Positions 40,535-51,470 of a DNA stretch of 64,000 bases are shown one piece after another (position 1 is the first letter of the stretch; each line of letters starts with the position of its first letter). Below the pieces are notes generated by a model. The model was not told the origin of the DNA and made no database searches. It was given only the letters and a program-made list of their open reading frames with translations. The translations under genes were made by a program, and so were the position numbers. The stretch comes from Lasiodiplodia sp. COLG20 (lineage: Eukaryota; Ascomycota; Dothideomycetes; Botryosphaeriales; Botryosphaeriaceae), in the NCBI GenBank assembly GCA_009801085.1, contig VNWV01000009.1, positions 486,501 through 550,500 on the forward strand, written 5' to 3'.

Positions 40535-41155
40535 AATGCGAAAGGTGGGAACCAATCAGCAACTAAGCTCCGCCTACGTGGGTGGTTGAAGCTACTATCC
40601 AGACGCAGATGTGTATTTAATAATTCAACAGGCACGTCCAGACGGTAGCTTCAACTACGCACGTACCTACGTCGAGTGAGTGCGATCATGGAGGCCGGAT
40701 GCGTCGAGGTCAGGCGGGCTGTGTCGGAAGTGCGGGGAAGGATGGCGGTTTCCACGCGCGTTCTAGCGAGCTTCCATGAGCAAATCCGCCTTGCATGTGC
40801 GTATCTGAGGCCGGCGGCCGCTCGCCCTGCACGCCTCGACCGGTGAGCGCGCGGGGAGGCGGGAAAGCCGATCTGGTGCGACGAGGCTGTTGCGATCCGC
40901 CGACTTCACTGGCCACGGCCTGCAACGTGATAAGCTCGTGCCCGCCGACTGGCACGACGTTGCGCGGAGGCCGCCGAGCAGGCAACCGTCAGAGCCGCAC
41001 CGCGGCTGCCTATATCAATGTGCGGCTTCGCGGCCTTCCTCTAATTTGGCGCCTGAGCCACCCTTCCAAGCACCGACTGTGAAACCATTGCCTGTACGTC
41101 CAACTGTGTCCTGCCACCCGCAGCAGCTGACGATCAGCGAAGGCTGGCCCTATCG
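40535..41155. promoter_or_regulatory. Promoter region of Zn2Cys6 gene, with foldback core
   Basis: The gap between two plus-strand genes. A foldback element core (40577-40663) sits 43 bases after the AAA ATPase stop codon and about 490 bases before the regulator start. Nothing else is assigned. Confidence 0.5.
40577..40663. repeat. Foldback MITE family A, copy A9 (core only)
   Basis: A hairpin of CGTGGGTGGTTGAAGCTACT...against...CGGTAGCTTCAACTACGCACG, with a loop of the TTTAATAATTCAACAG type. Neither outer arm is recognisable on either side, so this may be a solo core or a heavily eroded copy. Confidence 0.75.
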
Positions 41156-43882
41156 ATGTTCCAACCCGACTTCGCCGTCGACGACCAGCCCGACTGGAAC
41201 AGCCACCTCGATGGCCTGCTCGGCATGGGCAACCAGTTTGGCGACCAGCCCGACCTGACGTCGCCTGCTGCCCCCGGCTTCAGCCTCCTTCACGATGCCT
41301 CTCCCACCTCGCCCTCGGTCCACTTGCAGCCGTGCCCCAGTATGCCTGCATCCGCCGGCCTGTCCGCCCTCACCCAGGGCCTGCGCGAATGGGACAGTCT
41401 GGATCTGCTCCCAGACGAGCTGGTGGCTCCCTGCAACACTGTTGATTCGGAGCCTTTCAACCCTCTCTTGCTGAGCACCACGCCCGGCGACATCGCTTCC
41501 TGCGAGTCTTCCTCCAATAGCTCCGTCGGCAGCATCCCCATTCCTCAATCCAGCCGCCAGGCTTTCTCGGAATACTCGTTCTGCTCCGAGCCGAGCCTGG
41601 CCTACACCGGATCATCCTTCAACTCTGACCGGGGCTTCGACGTGCTGTATACCGCTCACAAGCAGAACGAGAACCCGGTCCCGCCTCAGCAGCATGCCCT
41701 GCCGATTCCCCTTCAACCGCAGGCTTCCAGCTGGAAGCCTTCGCCGCAGTCTTCCCGGCCAGCGCACACGCACAGAGCGAGACGCTTGACCGTCGATCAG
41801 CCTAAGCGCAGTGCTTCGTCGAGCATTGGGTCCAACACTGCGAAGAACCCGCTCAGCTTCATCCACTTCCGCCCCAGCGGAGAGCCAGGCCAGCTCCTCA
41901 TCCACGGGGCCGAGCATCCGCTGAACGGAAAGAAACCGAGAGGCCGGAAAAACCCCCTTACGCCCGCCCAGAAGAAGGACGCGGCTCTCATGCGCCGCGT
42001 CAAAGCATGCGAAAGTTGCAGGCAACGGAAAGAAAAGGTGAGATACACGACTCTCTCTAGACGGGACGAGGTCCGCTTTTTTGTGTTTTTCTTTTGGATT
42101 TCTGGAATCGCCCCTGACGCGTCATACTTTCTGACAGTGCGACCCTGGAATCCCGTGCAAAGCATGTATTGAGCATTTCCGGTCCGACCTCGTGCGGCAG
42201 CCTTGCCGTGGCAAGACTTTGGAGGATTTGGCATCCTCCATGATCTCCGGTGGGTCTATTGGTTCATCATCGTCTCCAAAGTGCACGACTGCGGGGCCAG
42301 AGATAAGGACAAGAGACAGTGGGGAGCTTTTGACGTCCCTCCACACTTCCTTCGTGTGAATTGGAACTGGCAAAGATCACAACTCACCTTATTGGCTTCC
42401 TACTGGTCACACTTGCCCAAGCGCGACACTAAGCCGAGTGGCCAGATCATCGCCCGTAAGTGTGAGATGCTGACGGTTTGCCCGAAACAACAGATGAACT
42501 GGGCTGGTGTCCTATGGAACGAACACTTGACGCCTACTTCGGCCCTGGGTCATACAAAATCGAGTCCAATGTTTCATTTGTCAATATTGTGCTCGGATTC
42601 GGTCCTCCGTTGCTTCGAGAAGTCCGCAGGGTCATTCCGGAACAACCCAGCCAGCTGTTTCACAGCCACGTCGTGTACGAGTGGCCGTCCGGCGCCAATC
42701 AAACTGCGTTGAGCAGCCGCCCGCGTCAAGACTACCATAGGGTTCTCCCTGCTGTCCTTGCAGACACATCTAATCTCCGTCACGAACTGGATGAGCACCT
42801 ATCGAAGCTGGTCAACGAGGAGCAGCATTTTCGCGAGTTTCCGCTGTTCAACTCACCGCTTGAGGTCCTCAAGCATGTCTACATATTCTATCGAGATCTC
42901 GCAGACGTATGTGTTCCCCCATGCCGCACTTGAGTTTCCATGAATCGCCCATTCACCCCTTCTCCAGATAACACACCGGCATCTTCTCCGCACCGCTCTT
43001 AAACTCTTGGTATTGGTTCATATTAGCGACAACACGAGGCTGGACCCTTTTGTGCCGCTCTTCTTCACTTTCTCCCGTGATGCCGGGGACGTTCGAACCA
43101 TGACGCCATGCTTCATTCGGGGTCAACTAGGCGCTGTTATTCCGCATCTCGCCCAGGACCTCCTCCGCGAATCACTGAACCGTCTGGAGAGCATTTGCCT
43201 CGCCCGGCGCTGCACCGACTGGCCGGTTGTGCTTGCAACGCTGGCGACTCTCTGTATGGCTGTGGAGAGCGTTCAGTACCACGCTGCAAAAGAGCCCTAC
43301 CACGTACAGTTCGACGCCTCGAACCCAGAACGTAACAACAGCAGCAGCACCACTAGGGTGGTCATTCCAACAAGACCCAATCCAGTTGTTTACGGCCCGG
43401 AGAAGCCAGCCTACCTCGTATCTTCAGGCCTTTCGGCTTCATCAACGTCTCTTAACGACTGTAGCGATGATTGCGAGCCTGCATCTTCACTGTCGACCAT
43501 CAATGAGGAGTCTGTGGACCGCCTCATCTCATTTTACCGCATATGTTTTCGTGGGTGTCATTGCACGCGACTGCAGGGGCTGGACCCGGTGTCGGCGTTC
43601 CCGAAACGCAGAAGGCAGCAGTCTGAGCAGGACTCCGTGTCCGCATGGTTCGTAACTTCGTTGAAGGCTTCGCTGCGGAACGCAAGAACGTATATGGTCC
43701 AGCGGAAGGGCTTGGAAGGGTATGCACTCAAAGTGATGGGAATGAAAATGGCAACAGGGGAAGTAAGGAGGAAAGCTTGGGGGATGCCAGAAACGATGGG
43801 CAGCCTTGCACGGCAAGGAGGAGATTCGAAGGACATGTCAGTCTTCTTCGATAGGCTTTTGGCTAAACTGTTCCTGGCTTGA
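41156..43882 (+). CDS. Zn2Cys6 (fungal binuclear cluster) transcription factor
   Basis: A nuclear DNA-binding regulator. Predicted exons: 41156-42037, 42138-42249, 42494-42906 and 42968-43882, 773 residues. The zinc cluster is in mid-protein and spans the first intron: CESCRQRKEK | CDPGIPCKAC, then a Cys after 12 residues (Cys285, 288, 295, 301, 304 and 317). The first five spacings are canonical; the last loop is longer than the usual 6-8. The first ~280 residues are disordered with Ser/Pro/Gln, a likely activation region, with a basic KKPRGRKNP just before the cluster. The second intron is long (244 bases, GTGGGT...ACAG) and was chosen because it gives SSMISDELGWCPMERTLDAYFG in frame; a variant using inner sites in that region cannot be excluded. 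The C-terminal half is helical, with no recognised fungal-specific TF motif. Confidence 0.85.
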
Positions 43883-44578
43883 TCCTTCTGCGAGCGGACG
43901 TTTGTTTGGAGTTTCTTTTATTTCTCTTGCTGGCGCAGTTTACTCTGAAATCTAATGCCTGTTCTAGTTTTTCGTTTGATAGAAATTTTTAGTAGAGGAT
44001 AACGAGTAACGGTCTTAGATAATTATATACTGTTATGTTTATGCTAAAAAGATGATATTTCCTTAATGCTATCTGTTCAGGGTGTTAAATTCTATATTTG
44101 GGGGGGCATTGGTTTCTCGAAATGGGGGAGTTAAATTTTCGAAATAAGGGGGTAAGGAAGTACAACCGCTACTATACAGTAATAGATATAGTGCGATATA
44201 ACGCTAAACGGCGTCTTTATACTAGCCATCGCGAGGCTTGTTACGACCCGTATTACGTATGTATGGCTAGTAGTAGCCAGCGCAGCGACATGCGCGACGC
44301 GCCGGCTAGCTGGCTAGTCAGCCAGCCATGTATTTACATGTTTGGTGGTAATCTAGTTGCTAGATTGTAAACTGTGCCCTTTCGGCCAGCCGACCGGTAG
44401 TCGTGGATGCCGCCGACGCACGGGCCAGCAGTGTTTGACGGGAAGAGGGTCAAAGGTTTGCTCAGATAGGTCGCCTAATCACGTGAGACTTGCTAGCGCG
44501 TCGGAGCGCGTCACTGCGCGTCTCCCCCGGAACTCCACCCGTCGCAGCACCACACCCGCACCCGCAACGCCGTCCGCA
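43883..44578. other. Intergenic stretch, partly AT-rich
   Basis: Between the regulator and MSH3. 43970-44240 is AT-rich with G runs (TTTGGGGGGGC, GGGGGAGTT, AAGGGGGTAAGG). GTTACGACCCGTATTACG at about 44239-44256 resembles the end of the family B element and may be a relic. No gene is supported. Confidence 0.45.
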
Positions 44579-47500
44579 ATGGCTCCGTCGAGTTCTCCGT
44601 TCTCTGCGTCGCAGAATAAGAAGCAAGCCACAATTTCGAGCTTCTTCTCCAAAAAACCTTCGTCGGCCCCGAAGCCGCCCACAGAGCCAAAGTCGTCACC
44701 ACCTCCAGCCGTTCAGCGTGAGGCAGCTCGCCAAAGGTCCGACGATGGAGATGAAGACGCCGCAGCGCCTCGACGCAGCTTCTCCAACGCCTTGAAGCGT
44801 GCACAAGCCAGCGATGGAGATGGCGTTGCAACTCGCCCGGCGGTAAAGAGAGCCCGCAGAACCGTCCACGACGAAGACGACGACGACTACACGCCGGACC
44901 ATGATGCGCGCGAACCTTCATTAGAAGAGCGCCAATCGCTAGGGAGCGTGAGCGAGGCCGGCCTCAATGGCTCGCGCAGTCTCAAGGGGGCCGACAGGAC
45001 GTCCAGATTCATCTTCTCGAGCTCGCCCGTCCAAACGGAGAACCAGGAGCCGGACACGGAAGAGACAAGGAGGATGAAGGAGAAGCTTCACCAGAGGTTT
45101 GTCAAGAAGCTCGGTAGGCCCGACAGCATTGCGGAGATTAAGAGGCGACACGGTACCGTCACCGAGGACGCCGGTGAAGGTGAGGACGGCGAGGATGAGG
45201 ACCTCGATAACGAGGAGCCACAGGCAAAGTCGAAAGCCAAAGGCAAGGGGGTGGTGAAGAAGGGAGGGGCCAAGTTGACGCCCATGGAGAAGCAGATCAT
45301 CAGCCTGAAACAAAAGCATCCGGACACCATCCTCGTAGTTGAAGTGGGCTACAAATTCCGCTTCTTTGGAGAGGATGCAAGAGTAGCTGCCAAGGAGCTA
45401 GGCATTCTCTGTGTCCCGGGCAAGCTGAGGTTCGATGAGCACCCTTCGGAAGCTCATCTGGATCGGTTTGCTGGTGCAAGCTTTCCGACGCACAGGCTAC
45501 ATGTTCATGTCAAGCGCCTAGTCGCAGCAGGCCACAAGGTCGGTGTGGTCCGACAGCTCGAAACGGCTGCGCTCAAGAAAGCCGGCGATAATCGGAATGC
45601 TCCTTTTGTCCGCAAGCTCACTAACCTGTACACGAAAGCCACCTACATCGATGACGTCGAGGGCCTTCAGGGGACCGGTGCGAACGCCAACCCAGACTCC
45701 TCGGCAACCGGGTATATTCTCTGCTTGACCGAGACCAACGCAAAGGGCTGGAGCACCGATGAAAAGGTCCATGTGGGCATCGTTGCCGTCCAGCCCGCGA
45801 CAGGTGATGTTATCTATGACGACTTCGAGGATGGATTCATGAGAAGCGAGATCGAGACTCGGCTCTTGCACATTGCGCCATGCGAGTTCCTCATTGTCGG
45901 CAACGTCTCCAACGCAACGGAGAAGATCGTCCAGCATTTGTCCGGTTCGAAGAGAAACGTGTTCGGTGACCAAGCGCGAGTAGAATGGGCGGAGAAGCCG
46001 AAGACGATGGCTGCCCAGGCGTACAGCCATATCTCGAGCTTTTATGCCGACAAGATGAAGAGCGGAGAGGGTGATACCGATTCCGCAGCGGCTGTTTTGG
46101 ACAGAGTTCATCAGCTTTCGGAGCATGTCACTATTTGTCTGTCAGCACTCATCACCCACATGACGGAGTACGGTCTGGAACACGTCTTCGACTTGACGAA
46201 GAACTTCCAAGCATTCAGCGCCCGGTCTCACATGCTTCTCAATGGTAACACGTTGGGCAGTCTGGAAATATACCAGAATCAGACTAATCGTGCTGTGAAA
46301 GGAAGTCTGTTCTGGACTATGGACAGAACAAGGACCCGTTTTGGCCAGCGACTGTTACGCAAGTGGGTTGGAAGGCCCTTGCTCAACAAGGCCAGACTCG
46401 AAGAACGTATCGACGCTGTTGAGGAGCTCCGCAGTGGCGAAAACGTTGTTGCTATGGAGAAGCTGAAGCACTTGCTTTCCCAGGTGAAAACGGACCTGGA
46501 GAAGTCTCTGATTCGAATCTACTATCAAAAGTGTACACGACCAGAGCTACTGACTGTGCTGCAAGCCCTGCAACGTATTGCCGGCGAGTATGCACACGTC
46601 CAATCTCCAGAGAAATCCGGGTTCTCATCGCCGATCCTCCAAGAAGCAATTGTGAGCCTGCCCACGATCGGCCACGACGTCGTCAGTTACCTGGACAGAC
46701 TCAACCTCCAGGCAGCTAGGGACGACGACAAATACGGCTTCTTCAGAGAAGAGCACGAAACTGAAGAAATCACGGATCACAAAGTTGGCATTGTCAGCGT
46801 CGAACATGATCTCCAAGGGCACAAGAAAGAGATTGCTGGAGCGCTGAAGAAGCCCAAGGTTGAGTATGTGACAAAAGCAGGCATCGAGTTTTTGATCGAG
46901 GTAAGCAACAGCGAGGTCAAGAAAGTGCCCGCCTCTTGGGCCAAGATCAGCGGCACGAAACAGCTTTCCCGTTTCCATACACCAGAGGTGATACGACTCC
47001 TCAGGGAGCGGGACCAACACAAGGAAGCTTTGGCGGCTGCCTGCGATGTGGCATTCCAGAGCCTACTCTCTGAGATAGGTACCAAGTATCAGTCCTTCCG
47101 AGACTGTGTACAGTCTCTGGCGACGCTGGACTGCTTGCTATCGCTTGCCGAGATCAGCAATCAGCCGGGATACGTCAAGCCTGAGTATTCCGAAGACGTC
47201 TGCGTTGAAGTCTCCGAAGGTCGGCACCCTATGGTGGAGCAGCTCCTCTTGGACTCGTACGTCCCGAACAACGTCTCCCTCTCTACCGACGGCACCCGCG
47301 CTCTGCTCGTCACCGGGCCGAACATGGGTGGCAAATCCTCCTACGTGCGCCAGGTCGCTCTTATTTGCATCATGGCTCAGATCGGCTCGTACGTGCCCGC
47401 TGCCTCGGCCAAACTCGGCATGCTCGATGCCGTCTTCACGCGGATGGGTGCCTTCGACAACATGATGGCAGGCGAGTCGACCTTCATGGTCGAGCTGTCC

Positions 47501-48061
47501 GAAACGGCAGACATCCTCAAGCAGGCATCGCCGCGCTCTCTTGTCATCCTCGACGAGCTCGGCCGCGGCACCAGCACCCACGACGGCGTCGCCATCGCGC
47601 AGGGCGTGCTGGACTACATGGTGCGCGACGTCAAGGCGCTCACGCTGTTCATCACGCACTATCAGAACCTGGCCAAGCTGGCGGACGGGTTCGACCGAGG
47701 CGAGCTGAAGAACGTCCACATGCGTTTCGAGGAGAGCAAAGAAGCGGATGGCAAGTGGGAGGAAATCACCTTCTTGTACGAGGTCGGCGAGGGCGTCGCG
47801 CACCGCAGCTACGGTCTCAATGTGGCACGGCTGGCCAATGTGCCGGATTCCGTGTTGGAGGTAGCGGCCGTCAAGAGTAGAGAGCTGGAGGAGGCGATGA
47901 TGAGGAGGAAGGTGGTTGGTCTGTAAGTGCTTGTCCTGCCTTCGTGTTGTGGAGACATCTATTGACTGATTGGAAACAGGTCAGGCGCCGTGACGAAGTT
48001 GCTGGAAGGAGCGAGTGACGTGGAACTCGATGCTATCGTGAACGGTATTGAGCAGTTGTAA
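44579..48061 (+). CDS. msh3: DNA mismatch repair protein MSH3
   Basis: The MutS-beta subunit, which pairs with MSH2 to recognise insertion/deletion loops. Exons 44579-47922 and 47980-48061 give 1141 residues; the only intron is near the 3' end, and CT|G restores a Leu codon. A PCNA-binding box is at the N-terminus (Gln16, Ile19, Phe22, Phe23; QATISSFF). A disordered, acidic region of about 200 residues follows. The mismatch-binding domain begins [19 protein letters not shown], with [15 protein letters not shown] and then [20 protein letters not shown]. The C-terminal ATPase has Walker [10 protein letters not shown] (about 913-920), [12 protein letters not shown] and Walker [16 protein letters not shown] (about 990-1003). 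The MSH3-type KYR/F-x-F-F region (not the MSH6 Phe-x-Glu motif) supports MSH3. The start is the first ATG in a CGCAATGGC context. Confidence 0.96.
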
Positions 48062-49249
48062 AGTGAGAACGTGTCTGATCATGTATCATGGTGTTAAAGG
48101 TAGCGTGGCTGCGGAAAGGCATGGCTCAGGGTTCTCAAAAATGATTTCCTTTCGATAGGGTCAATGCCACTTAATTCCAAGGAACCCGTCTCTGTGCTTG
48201 TATCTGTCCGTTCCGGTTGGAGAGAGTGCTGGAGGGAAGACGTGCAACGGCACAGAACAGCGAATGATCACGAGTCTGCTCTGTATGTGGCGCTAAATGG
48301 TCGAAATACTTTGCTATATGTCAAGCTGACCTGATCTAGCCCTCATAGACGATAGACAGACGGCCTCGGGAAAGTTTTCATGAGGGACACCCAAGTACCG
48401 CAACGGCTATACCCTAGGCCAGAGAGAGTTCTCCAGAGTATGGTCATACTCTATCCTAAGGCATAGCATATAGGTATTTGAACAGCAGTCGCCGCCGGAT
48501 CAACGGGCGGTGGCAGAATACTTACTCGCTTAGTCATGTGAAACCCCACCGACGTCAGCCTGCTTAAATTTCCTCGCGGCGATCGACTCATCCTCTTCTT
48601 CTTCCTCAAGCGCCGCCCTCGCCAATGCTGCGTTTCTTTGCTTACAAACGGACACTGGGCCTCGCTCGGCTCGGCTGTCACTGCACGCAAATGAGAAATT
48701 CGGAGTAATCTTCAACTTTACCCGCCATCGCCTGGGCTCGTCTCGGCGCTCTGGCCGCTGCCCGTGAGGGCCTGGCGTGAACACGCCTGCTCCTGGCATC
48801 AGAAAACTTAGGGCCAGCCGACAGTACCGCCTTCGGGTGGCGCTTGCGCAGGCCTGTACCCCTATGGGAGTCAGGGCGAAGATTGTGTGCATGCGCGAGC
48901 GTGTGACACTTTAGTGCAATACGCAGCGTACCGTATTTTCCGGTATCATTCGATTCCGATTACTCTGGCGAGGGCGGCTCTTCACCTTTTCTTTCGAGGT
49001 ATGTGTGTCTCATATCGGCTGCTTGGACAAAAAAGTTCAAAGCAATTGTGCGGACGTAAATATGGGATTAATAAATATACATTTACGTCCGGACAAAAGC
49101 TTCCGCTGCCTAGTATGCTTTTCTTTGTAAAGGTATCCCTAAGGTGCGTTCTTTGCGCTAGCCTTCGGCTGAGCTACCGTCTACATCAGGAAGCCACTCA
49201 TTAACCAGCAATACATACTACTGGACTTACCAACAGCCATCCTGATCTT
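48062..49249. other. Convergent intergenic stretch with eroded foldback copy
   Basis: 3' regions of MSH3 (+) and the TIM-barrel gene (-). It includes foldback copy A10 (49030-49183). The minus-strand frame at 48530-48892 is not credible as a gene. Confidence 0.55.
49030..49183. repeat. Foldback MITE family A, eroded copy A10
   Basis: The core is about 49034-49110, with GTGCGGACGTAAATATG and the better right half ACATTTACGTCCGGAC around a GGATTAATAAATATAC loop. The arms next to the outer ends are altered (GTTCAAAGCAATTGTG). The right outer arm has TTCTTTGCGCTAGCCTTCGG and GAGCTACCGTCTA, comparable with CCTTCGGATGCAAT...CTGTA in copy A8. Confidence 0.62.
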
Positions 49250-50339
49250 TCATTCAATACAGGCCTCGAGCAGCTTCTTGTGGGACTCCATAGCCTTCTT
49301 CGCGTACTCTTGCAGGTCATAGCTCCGGCCCTTACCGTCTGGGCCCCTGTCAAAAACTTCGTAGGAGAGCCAGCTCCTGAAGCCCGTCTTCAAGATTGCT
49401 TTGGTTACGTCGGCAACAGGCAGGTATCCGCCGTCGAATGGGAGCGGCCTGAAATCATGGCTCCAGCGACCTCGCGGGCGAGTGCCCGATTCGTCGACAT
49501 GCTTGCTGAAGGGCTGCTTTGGTTTGTAGGCATCTGAAATCTGCAGCAGATAGATCTTGTCCTTCGGTACGGACCTGCTCAACTCGTCCAAGCTCTTTTG
49601 GAATCTCTTCTCCAGCTCGTCCTTGGATGCTCCGTCGAGCAGACCAGACTCGGTGGTCGGGTCGGCCCACTCGCCACCCGCGGTCTGGAAGGTATCAAGA
49701 CATAGACCGACGTTGGGCCTGTCGACCTTCTTGACGATGTCCCAGACGTCCTTCCAATCCGGAGCATGGGTGGACCAACACCAGTTTTCGTAGGCGAGCC
49801 GGAAGTTCTTCTGGGCCAGGATGTCGGCGAGCTCGCCGAGGTCTGACACGAAGCGGTTTCGGTCAAGGCCGATCTTGTCTTCCGGAGTGTCGGAAGCCCC
49901 TACCTGATTCAATCAGCATCCGGTTTGATTTTCCTGACGCCTATCTTACCTGCAGCATATCGCAGCCGCAGGCGTCCATGACCTCAATCCAGCCTCTGGC
50001 TCGCTCGAAGGCGTCGTTGCGCTCTGGAGTGCCTTCTGGCCAGCCTTCAAAATTGGAGAATGGCTGCAACATCAGGATCCTGAGGTTCTTGGCATCGGTC
50101 TGTACCTTGATGGCCTTGGCCGTGGCGCAGAGGTCATCCCAATCTTTTGGGCCCACGTCTTTCTTGAGGTACAGCTTGGCAAAGTCGAGGATGTCGGGCA
50201 TAGAGAGCTCAATGGCTTGGAACCCGGCGGCGGCAATGGCATCGAGCCTTTTGGGCAGCGTGTGCTCCGGGCTGCAGCCAATGGAGCAGGTTGCGTAGGA
50301 TGTGGGGATAGCTTGGAGCGAGCGTGGAGAAAATGGCAT
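49250..50339 (-). CDS. Xylose-isomerase-like TIM barrel enzyme, possible 3-dehydroshikimate dehydratase
   Basis: Exons on the minus strand: 50339-49950 and 49903-49250, 347 residues; a 46-base GTAAGA...TCAG intron. The fold is the AP-endonuclease-2/xylose isomerase-like TIM barrel, a metal-dependent family of isomerases and dehydratases. Blocks are TSYATCSIGCSPEHTLPKRL, GFQAIELSMPD, ILMLQPFSNFEGW, AYENWCWSTHAPDW, VGLCLDTFQTAGGEWADPTT and GGYLPVADVTKAIL. This arrangement (Glu in YENWCWST, Asp in LCLDTF, IYLLQISDA, GGYLPV) resembles fungal 3-dehydroshikimate dehydratases (qa-4/QutC), which act in quinate catabolism. The neighbours are not quinate genes, so the substrate is not certain. Other possibilities are a sugar phosphate isomerase or a related uncharacterised enzyme. 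Confidence 0.8.
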
Positions 50340-51470
50340 GGCGCTGGTTCTTGCGATGCTGCGGTGGAAGCTGTAGAACGTCCGTGGTTGATATCGTGGT
50401 CAATGAGCTCACAGCGCAGGAATGACGTAAAGCAGTGGGTTAGCCTACGATGGGGTATTTCAACCGAAGGCTAGTGCGAAGAACAGTGAGCAATAGAAGC
50501 CCTCGTCCGGACACGAATACAGAAAGCAGCGCTTACATACCGTAGCAACGCACATGTGACTATCTGCGCGATGATGGCCAGTATGATGCGAGAGATGGGG
50601 TTTTCACGATTTTGGTAAGGGTGGCCAAGGATTTTGTTTGGCGTTCCTCCAATCCGGTAGTAAATTGCGCCCGTGGCCGTTAGCTACCTACTCCGCTTTC
50701 TTTCTCCGCCCGCCCAGCGCCTGCCTGCTCACCACCTTCACAAGCTCGCTGTCTGCCCGTCCTCCCCACCGCCAGACGCCTTCGGCGCAAACCTTGAGCG
50801 TGTGCGAGGCGCGCCACTGACGGCCGTAGCCTCACCCTCCCGCTTCCGCGTCCTTCCACTCGTCTATCCCTCACCGACCTGCTCTCTGCGCGTTCCTTAT
50901 CATTGGAGACAGCGCTTCTTATCGGCCGACGACCAGCCACCGCTATTCGCGCGAACCGCACTTGATGCCTGACCGGTGGACGGAGCTCCTAGTACGTTCC
51001 GGCTTTTCGTTCCGTTCTTTCGACCGACTGGCAGGCTTGGCTGCGTTGCCCTCAGAAAAGAGCTTGGGCGGATGCATCTGGACGCCATGGGAGATTCCTA
51101 CCCAAGCTTGTGCACGCGGGCTAGTTTCGTCTCGATCAACATCATGTCCTTTCAAAAGGGTCGATTCATTCCGTGATCATGAGCCATGTCTAGTGTTCGG
51201 ATGCGGCGGACGTGCAACGCAGGCGAACAGCAACAGCTATCCAGAGCAACTCCTGAGAACTCCAAATGCGCCAATAACGTCCAAAGCGACTACTACAAGT
51301 CCTGCAGCCCAGAGCAGTCTTGCCCGGCGCAACAAACCCTTCCAAAAGTTCCCCCTATTATCCTCGAATGCGCACGTTTTTCGAAAGGCTGCGTGACTCG
51401 TCAAACCATAAGCTGCTCCGCTTGAACCCGACCGCTGTGAAGAAGCCAAACGCTACAGATGCCGGCCCGC
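50340..51470. other. Intergenic stretch without a convincing gene
   Basis: Between two minus-strand genes. It holds the promoter of the TIM-barrel gene, a fragment of a foldback element (50446-50515), and the 3' flank of the oxygenase-like gene. The plus-strand frame at 50962-51396 has no recognisable features. Confidence 0.5.
50446..50515. repeat. Foldback MITE family A, left-arm fragment A11
   Basis: The fragment reads TACGATGGGGTATTTCAACC, then GAAGGCTAGTGCGAAGAACA, and ends near CCTCGTCCGGACA, matching the left end, left arm and first half of the core of other copies. No second half follows. Confidence 0.5.

Noticed and set aside
44239..44256. GTTACGACCCGTATTACG as a family B terminal repeat
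   Set aside because: It resembles one end of the 350-base element but no matching second end or TA duplication was found nearby, so it is only mentioned as a possible relic.
48530..48892. Minus-strand frame of 120 codons downstream of MSH3
   Set aside because: Low-complexity EEEEEDE stretch and no family resemblance; located in a 3' gap between convergent genes.
50962..51396. Plus-strand frame of 144 codons between two minus-strand genes
   Set aside because: No motif, overlapping frames of similar quality, and no splice or start signals; more likely intergenic sequence.
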